In this document: positions 5,089 through 9,688 of the stretch, piece after piece
How positions within the stretch are numbered: the stretch's first letter is position 1
How the letters are laid out: each line of letters begins with the position of its first letter
Assembly: GCA_015069065.1 (NCBI GenBank)
Contig: SVJI01000045.1
Span: 1-9,688, forward strand
DNA length: 9,688 bases
Direction of reading: 5' to 3'
Origin: Oscillospiraceae bacterium
GTDB lineage: Bacteria > Bacillota > Clostridia > UMGS1883
The notes under the pieces: generated by a model
Databases searched by the model: none
What the model was told of the DNA's origin: nothing
Seen by the model: the letters and a program-made list of their open reading frames with translations, nothing else
Position numbers and translations under genes: made by a program

Positions 5089-7266
5089 ATGAAGATTATA
5101 AAGAGAAGTGGTGCGGAAGTTACCTTCGACCCGCAGAAGATAGTAGTTGCGGTTACAAAGGCTAACGAAAGCGTTGTGCCCAGTAGCAGAATGTCTGCAA
5201 TCCAGATTAAGCGTATTGCAGAGGATGTTGAAAGCGCTGCAGCTAACATAAACAGGTCTCTCAGCGTGGAAGAAATACAGGACATGGTAGAGGACCAGAT
5301 TATGAATCAGCGTGCTTTTGACGTTGCACGCAGATATATTACATATCGATATAACAGAGCTCTTGTGCGTAAATCCAATACAACGGATGAGCAGATTCTC
5401 AGTCTAATTGAGTGTAATAACGAAGAGGTTAAACAGGAAAATTCCAACAAAAACCCCACTGTAAACAGTGTTCAGCGTGACTATATGGCAGGTGAGGTAA
5501 GTAAGGATATTACCAAGCGTATTCTTCTTCCGGCGGAGATTGTTTCTGCGCATGAGCAGGGAATAATTCATTTCCACGATGCTGACTATTTTGCTCAGCA
5601 TATGCATAACTGCGACCTTGTAAACTTAGAGGATATGCTCCAGAACGGCACAGTTATCAGTGGAACAATGATTGAAAAACCGCATAGCTTTTCTACTGCA
5701 TGTAATATCTCTACCCAAATCATTGCTCAGGTTGCTTCATGCCAGTACGGCGGACAGAGTATCAGCCTGACACATCTTGCTCCCTTTGTTGATATAAGCC
5801 GTAAAAAGATTCGTAAGCAGGTAGAGGAGGAGATGTCTCTCATCGGGGAGGATGTTTCTTCTCAGCAGATTGATGAAATAACAGAAAAACGCCTGAGGGA
5901 TGAAGTTAAGAACGGTGTACAGATGATTCAGTATCAAGTTGTTACACTTATGACAACTAATGGACAGGCTCCCTTTGTAACAGTGTTCATGTACCTTAAC
6001 GAAGCGAAGAATGAGAGGGAGAAGCAGGACCTTGCCCTTATTATCGAGGAAACTCTGCGTCAGCGCTACAGAGGTGTCAAGAATGAACAGGGTATATGGA
6101 TAACACCTGCATTCCCCAAGCTTATCTATGTTCTTGAAGAGGATAATATTCATAAGGACAGCAAATATTATTATCTTACCGAGCTTGCTGCCAAGTGTAC
6201 AGCAAAGCGTATGGTTCCCGACTACATTTCTGAGAAGATTATGCTCCAGAATAAAATTGATAAGAACGGTGACGGTCACTGTTATACCTGTATGGGATGC
6301 CGCAGCTTCCTTACACCTTTTGTTGATGAGGACGGTAAGCCTAAGTATTACGGCAGATTCAATCAGGGTGTTGTAACTGTAAACTTAGTTGATATCGGAC
6401 TTTCAGCCGGCGGAGACATGGATAAATTCTGGGAAATTTTCGATGCGCGCATGGAGCTTTGTCATAAAGCACTTCAGTGCCGTCATGAGAGACTTACAGG
6501 TACGGTTTCCGACGCTGCACCTATTTTGTGGCAACACGGCGCACTTCTCAGACTTAAAAAGGGCGAGAAGATTGATAAGTACCTGCACGGTGGATATTCT
6601 ACAATTTCACTGGGTTATGCAGGCTTGTGGGAATGTGTGTACAGCCTCATCGGTAAGAAGCTTACCGAGCCTGAGGGTGAGGCACTGGGTCTTGAAATCA
6701 TGAAGAAGCTTAACGAATATACCGCTAAGTGGAAAGCTGATGAGAAGATTGACTACTCACTGTATGGAACACCGCTTGAAAGTACAACATATAAATTTGC
6801 AAAATGTCTGCAGAAGCGTTTTGGCATTGTAAAGGGTGTAACTGATAAGAACTATATAACAAACAGCTATCATGTACACGTAACAGAGGATATCGATGCA
6901 TTTGATAAGCTGGCTCTTGAAGCAAAATTCCAGGCACTTTCTCCCGGCGGAGCAATCAGCTACGTTGAAGTTCCAAACATGCAGAATAATCTGGATGCAG
7001 TACTTTCTGTAATGCGCTTTATCTATGACAATATCATGTATGCGGAGCTTAATACAAAGAGCGACTTCTGTCAGGAATGTGGCTTCGACGGCGAGATTGA
7101 GGTTAAAGAGGACGAGCATGGTAAGCTCGTATGGAAGTGTCCCAGCTGCGGAAATACAGACCAGTCAAAGCTTAACGTGGCACGCCGCACCTGCGGATAC
7201 ATCGGAACACAGTTCTGGAATCAGGGAAGAACACAGGAAATTAAGGAACGTGTGCTTCACTTATAA
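5089..7266 (+). CDS. nrdD: Anaerobic (class III) ribonucleoside-triphosphate reductase, large subunit
   Basis: NrdD reduces ribonucleoside triphosphates to dNTPs without oxygen, using a glycyl radical. The 725-residue protein begins with an ATP-cone allosteric domain (about 1-95, MKIIKRSGAEVTFDPQKI). HNCDL (Cys175) corresponds to the first conserved active-site cysteine. CYTCMGCRS (Cys398, 401, 404) holds the likely thiyl-radical cysteine, most probably Cys404. A C-terminal zinc site has four cysteines (661, 664, 684, 687). The glycyl-radical loop is RRTCGYIG with Gly703, followed by NQGRTQEIKERVLHL. All key residues are intact, and length matches the family (about 700-740). The frame is open back to about 4903, but ATG 5089 is right: GGAGGG lies six bases upstream, family homology begins there, and the promoter lies inside the open extension. 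It is followed by its activase gene. Confidence 0.98.
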   Translation: MKIIKRSGAEVTFDPQKIVVAVTKANESVVPSSRMSAIQIKRIAEDVESAAANINRSLSVEEIQDMVEDQIMNQRAFDVARRYITYRYNRALVRKSNTTDEQILSLIECNNEEVKQENSNKNPTVNSVQRDYMAGEVSKDITKRILLPAEIVSAHEQGIIHFHDADYFAQHMHNCDLVNLEDMLQNGTVISGTMIEKPHSFSTACNISTQIIAQVASCQYGGQSISLTHLAPFVDISRKKIRKQVEEEMSLIGEDVSSQQIDEITEKRLRDEVKNGVQMIQYQVVTLMTTNGQAPFVTVFMYLNEAKNEREKQDLALIIEETLRQRYRGVKNEQGIWITPAFPKLIYVLEEDNIHKDSKYYYLTELAAKCTAKRMVPDYISEKIMLQNKIDKNGDGHCYTCMGCRSFLTPFVDEDGKPKYYGRFNQGVVTVNLVDIGLSAGGDMDKFWEIFDARMELCHKALQCRHERLTGTVSDAAPILWQHGALLRLKKGEKIDKYLHGGYSTISLGYAGLWECVYSLIGKKLTEPEGEALGLEIMKKLNEYTAKWKADEKIDYSLYGTPLESTTYKFAKCLQKRFGIVKGVTDKNYITNSYHVHVTEDIDAFDKLALEAKFQALSPGGAISYVEVPNMQNNLDAVLSVMRFIYDNIMYAELNTKSDFCQECGFDGEIEVKEDEHGKLVWKCPSCGNTDQSKLNVARRTCGYIGTQFWNQGRTQEIKERVLHL

Positions 7267-7276
7267 AAATAAAACT

Positions 7277-7306
7277 AGGGTACGGAGATATTCGTACCCT
7301 GTTTTT
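7277..7306 (+). terminator. Intrinsic terminator or attenuator between nrdD and nrdG
   Basis: AGGGTACG (7277-7284) pairs perfectly with CGTACCCT (7293-7300) across an eight-base loop, and GTTTTT follows. This has the form of a rho-independent terminator. It begins 10 bp after the nrdD stop, and nrdG starts only 17 bp after the T run with no visible promoter between. Leaky termination is therefore more likely than a full stop. The structure may also protect the nrdD 3' end. Confidence 0.7.
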
Positions 7307-7322
7307 AGGAAGATGAATCTTA

Positions 7323-7877
7323 ATGAATTACGCAACCATTAAAAAATTTGATATAGCAAACGGTCCGGGCGTCAGAGTATCACTCTTTGTCAGCGGATGC
7401 AGACATCATTGCAAAAACTGTTTCAATAAAGAGGCGTGGGATTTTAACTACGGTGTTCCTATGACAGTGCAGATTGAGGAGGAAATTCTGGATGCCTGCA
7501 GGGCAGACCACATTACGGGACTTTCGCTTCTGGGCGGAGAGCCGTTTGAAAAGGAAAACCGACAGGGACTTATAAGACTGACAAAAAAATTCCGCGAAAG
7601 ATTTCCCCAAAAAACCATATGGTGCTATACAGGTTTTTTGCTTGATGAAGAGCTTTTAAAATCGCAGGATAGTGATGTTCTGGAACTTTTAAATCAAATT
7701 GATGTGCTGGTGGACGGTAGATTTGTTGACGAACTTAAAAGTGCGGAACTTCTCTTCCGCGGTTCTTCAAATCAGCGGATAATCAATGTTGCCGAAACGC
7801 TCTCAAAGGGCGAAATAGTCCTGCTTGAGGGTAAGTGGGAACGCACAATGGGCAGCGGAGATATATATGAGGCATAG
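7323..7877 (+). CDS. nrdG: Anaerobic ribonucleoside-triphosphate reductase activating protein (radical SAM)
   Basis: NrdG is the radical-SAM activase that uses a [4Fe-4S] cluster and S-adenosylmethionine to abstract hydrogen from the NrdD glycine. The 184-residue protein carries the cluster motif CxxxCxxC as GCRHHCKNC (Cys26, 30, 33), preceded by the substrate-side NGPGVRVSLFVSGC segment. The SAM-contact motif GGEPF is at 71-75. Further typical segments are KTIWCYTGF and DVLVDGRFV. Length suits the compact activases. The ATG is preceded by AGGAAGA (7307-7313), somewhat distant, lying right after the hairpin T run. The gene is 56 bp from nrdD and 15 bp from dut, in the same direction. Confidence 0.96.
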   Translation: MNYATIKKFDIANGPGVRVSLFVSGCRHHCKNCFNKEAWDFNYGVPMTVQIEEEILDACRADHITGLSLLGGEPFEKENRQGLIRLTKKFRERFPQKTIWCYTGFLLDEELLKSQDSDVLELLNQIDVLVDGRFVDELKSAELLFRGSSNQRIINVAETLSKGEIVLLEGKWERTMGSGDIYEA

Positions 7878-7892
7878 AAAGGAAAGAGTAGT

Positions 7893-8339
7893 ATGAACAA
7901 ATATTCAGTAAGGATAAAAAAACTCAGCGATAATGCAGTTATTCCCACATACGGCAGTCAGTTTGCCGCGGGGGCAGACCTTTATGCGTGTGAGGGGGAG
8001 GCAGTTACTATCAATCCCCATGAAACAAAGCTGATACACACAGGTATAGCAATGGAAATACCCACAGGTTACGCAGGTCTTATTTATGCGCGCAGCGGAA
8101 TTGCCAGTAAGCGTGGACTTGCCCCTGCAAATAAGGTCGGTGTTGTTGACAGTGACTACCGTGGAGAAATCATGGTGGCACTTCATAACCACAGTAGAGA
8201 TGTGCAGACTATTGAAAACGGAGAGAGGATTGCACAACTTGTGATTGCGCCCTATGTTGTGGCTGATTTTGTTTTGTCCGAAGAGCTTGACGATACAGAC
8301 CGCGGAGCAGGCGGATTTGGTTCAACAGGAAAAAAGTAA
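7893..8339 (+). CDS. dut: Deoxyuridine 5'-triphosphate nucleotidohydrolase (trimeric dUTPase)
   Basis: Dut hydrolyses dUTP to dUMP and pyrophosphate, keeping uracil out of DNA and supplying dUMP for thymidylate synthesis. All five motifs of the homotrimeric family are present in the 148-residue protein: I AGADLYA (26-32), II ARSGIASKRGL (66-76), III GVVDSDYRGEI (83-93, with catalytic Asp86 and uracil-stacking Tyr89), IV GERIAQLVI (110-118), and V RGAGGFGSTG (137-146, with the aromatic lid residue Phe142). Length is typical. AAAGGAAAG just after the nrdG stop serves as the ribosome site. It is co-directional with nrdD and nrdG, 15 bp after nrdG, so it is probably in the same transcript, and it ends just before the terminator at 8351-8400. 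Confidence 0.98.
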   Translation: MNKYSVRIKKLSDNAVIPTYGSQFAAGADLYACEGEAVTINPHETKLIHTGIAMEIPTGYAGLIYARSGIASKRGLAPANKVGVVDSDYRGEIMVALHNHSRDVQTIENGERIAQLVIAPYVVADFVLSEELDDTDRGAGGFGSTGKK

Positions 8340-8350
8340 AGTAAGTGGAA

Positions 8351-8400
8351 TTAGAATAAAATAGCTGCCGTACAACTGTACGGCAGCTATTTTATTCTAA
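8351..8400. terminator. Bidirectional terminator shared by dut and the flavin reductase-rubredoxin gene
   Basis: Bases 8351-8373 pair perfectly with 8378-8400, a 23-bp stem with the loop AACT. The GC-rich top is AGCTGCCGTAC against GTACGGCAGCT, and the AT-rich base supplies T-rich tails (TATTTTATTC) on both strands. It starts 11 bp after the dut stop. Its right arm includes the last two codons and stop of the convergent gene (stop at 8394-8392). Confidence 0.93.
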
Positions 8401-8991
8401 CTTTTCAAAATCACTTGCAGGGTGCTTGCACAGAGGACATATGAAATCCTCGGGAAGCACATCTCCCTCATACACATATCCGCAGATTTTGCAGACATAG
8501 CCCTTTTTCTTTGCCTCCGGCTTAGGTTTAATATTCTTAAAATAATAGTCGTAGGTTACAGACGGAGTATCTGAAAGAGTAAGTGCCTGTGTCACTTCGC
8601 CAATAATCATCATATGTGTCCCGCAATCAATCATATTCACAACCTTGGCACTTATGAAAGCATTGGTGTACTCAGTAAGATAATAAACATCGTTGGCGGC
8701 TCTTTTTTTATACTCAAATTGGGAAAACTTATCTGCACTGCGTCCGCTTTGGAAACCAAAATTCTGAAAAACGGAGAAGGGAACATCCTCGGAAAGCACA
8801 CTGATGTTAAAAATACGGCTTTTCTCAATCATTTGGAGAGTGTAGTTATCCTTATTCACGGCAACTGCAATTTGAAGAGGTGTATCCGTCACCTGCATAA
8901 CAGTGTTTATAATACAGCCGTTATCCTTCATTCCGTCGCGGGAGGAAAGTACAAAAAGCCCATAGGTAAGCTTAAACAGTGTTTTTTTCAT
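8392..8991 (-). CDS. Flavin reductase-like protein with C-terminal rubredoxin domain (Hrb-like)
   Basis: This 199-residue two-domain redox protein has an N-terminal FMN-binding split-barrel domain of the flavin-reductase type (about 1-150: KLTYGLFVLSS, CIINTVMQVTDTPLQIAVAV, FNISVLSEDVPF). A lysine/proline-rich linker (KPKPEAKKK) leads to a compact rubredoxin domain (165-199) with all four iron-binding cysteines (167, 170, 185, 188; CKICGYVY and CPLCKHP). The architecture is that of high-molecular-weight rubredoxin (Hrb) of acetogens such as Moorella, which passes electrons from NAD(P)H to flavodiiron proteins that reduce NO or oxygen. No flavodiiron gene lies in the window, so the partner is unknown. 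ATG 8991 is preceded by AAAGGAG at good distance; a TTG two codons earlier is less likely. It follows mnmA by 30 bp. Confidence 0.9.
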   Translation of the reverse strand: MKKTLFKLTYGLFVLSSRDGMKDNGCIINTVMQVTDTPLQIAVAVNKDNYTLQMIEKSRIFNISVLSEDVPFSVFQNFGFQSGRSADKFSQFEYKKRAANDVYYLTEYTNAFISAKVVNMIDCGTHMMIIGEVTQALTLSDTPSVTYDYYFKNIKPKPEAKKKGYVCKICGYVYEGDVLPEDFICPLCKHPASDFEKLE

Positions 8992-9021
8992 ATTCAAAAC
9001 TCCTTTATATAATATATAAAT

Positions 9022-9688
9022 TTAACATATTGTTCCGCCGCCGACAACCACGTCACCATCGTATAATACAACCGCCTGTCCCTTTGTTATGGCGCGCTGC
9101 GGTTCATCAAATGTAACGCGGAGTGTATTTTCGTCAATCTGCACCGCTGTGGCAGGCTGCTCCTGATGCCGATAGCGCACCTTTGCCTTTACACGCATAG
9201 GGTTATACATATTTTCTACGCTGATTAAATTTATATCCGTCGCGGTAAGTGTTGTGGTAAATAGCTCCTCATGACGGCACAGCACCACTGTGTTTTTATC
9301 TGTGTCAATCCCGCACACATACATAGGTGCGGGCAAGGCAAGCCCCAGTCCTTTCCGCTGTCCTACGGTGTAGCGGATAATACCCTTATGCGTGCCGAGA
9401 ATATTTCCGTCACGGTCTATAAATTTTCCGTCAGGATAGGTTTTGCCTGTGTATCTTTCGATAAAGTCTGCGTAATCTTCGTTTTTTACAAAGCATATGT
9501 CCTGACTTTCTTTTTTATTCGCATTGGTAAAGCCGTTTTTTTTCGCAATTTCTCTTACCTGTGCCTTTGTCATATCCCCAAGGGGGAAATATGCTGCGGA
9601 AAGCTGCTCCTGCGTCAGTGAATAGAGAACATAACTCTGGTCCTTTGACAAATCCTTTGCCTTACGAAGAATCCATCTGCCCTTTTTC
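9022..9688 (-). CDS. mnmA: tRNA-specific 2-thiouridylase MnmA, C-terminal part
   Basis: MnmA (TrmU) activates U34 of Lys, Glu and Gln tRNAs with ATP and inserts sulfur to make 2-thiouridine in the wobble position. The gene is cut by the right window edge, leaving 221 C-terminal residues. The frame is open to the edge, where KKGRWILRKAKDLSKDQSYV reads as family sequence, so the in-frame TTG at 9651 is not a start. Visible marks are KDQSYVLYSLTQEQL, the second catalytic-cysteine segment KKESQDICF, YTVGQRKGLGLA, and a C-terminal beta-barrel ending in RAITKGQAVVLYDGDVVVGGG. The N-terminal PP-loop and the first cysteine lie outside. It is probably cotranscribed with the downstream flavin reductase-rubredoxin gene. 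Confidence 0.95.
   Translation of the reverse strand, partial: KKGRWILRKAKDLSKDQSYVLYSLTQEQLSAAYFPLGDMTKAQVREIAKKNGFTNANKKESQDICFVKNEDYADFIERYTGKTYPDGKFIDRDGNILGTHKGIIRYTVGQRKGLGLALPAPMYVCGIDTDKNTVVLCRHEELFTTTLTATDINLISVENMYNPMRVKAKVRYRHQEQPATAVQIDENTLRVTFDEPQRAITKGQAVVLYDGDVVVGGGTIC

Noticed and set aside
5737..6279. A 180-codon leftward open frame inside nrdD
   Set aside because: It is the shadow of the conserved nrdD frame, with no start signal and a composition typical of antisense translation.
9271..9621. A 116-codon rightward open frame inside mnmA
   Set aside because: It is antisense to well-conserved MnmA motifs and shows no independent coding evidence.

Overview
The window reads as ordinary core chromosome of a strictly anaerobic, low-to-mid GC Firmicute of the class Clostridia. 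The pointers are RNase M5 (a Firmicutes enzyme), TrmK, a YqeY/GatB-like protein, a long-form hibernation factor, a type-A-like RNase P RNA, an oxygen-sensitive class III ribonucleotide reductase, and a flavin reductase-rubredoxin fusion of the kind found in oxygen- and NO-handling systems of anaerobes. I cannot name a genus. I see no mobile element, CRISPR array, tRNA or rRNA.

Layout. At the left edge the 3' end of an AEC-family transporter gene (+) runs into a long bidirectional terminator (567-608), which it shares with the convergent RNase P RNA gene (rnpB, minus strand, about 617-957). A leftward block then covers 969-4729. In transcription order it is hpf, rnmV (RNase M5), a radC-like JAMM gene, a yqeY-like gene, trmK and a nif3-family gene, with rnpB after it. 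Most of these genes abut or overlap, so they are probably one operon of RNA and translation housekeeping. rnpB also has its own near-consensus promoter, buried in the last codons of the nif3-family gene.

The 359-bp divergent control region (4730-5088) separates hpf from a rightward nucleotide-metabolism block: nrdD, nrdG and dut. The nrdD promoter is a consensus sigma-A promoter overlapped by two NrdR-box-like sequences exactly 32 bp apart. A third, much better NrdR box (15 of 16 positions) stands alone about 135 bp upstream. A terminator-like hairpin between nrdD and nrdG may set the ratio of reductase to activase. NrdD makes dNTPs anaerobically, NrdG installs its glycyl radical, and Dut removes dUTP while supplying dUMP for dTMP synthesis, so the three genes together manage the dNTP pool.

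The rightward block ends at a 23-bp perfect hairpin (8351-8400). It also serves the convergent leftward pair: mnmA (cut by the right window edge) followed by the flavin reductase-rubredoxin gene. The last codons of the latter form part of the hairpin.

I found no undescribed multi-gene system. The observations most worth a second look concern regulation: the NrdR box arrangement, the nrdD/nrdG hairpin, the embedded rnpB promoter, and a possible departure from the usual CCA-binding GGU in RNase P RNA.
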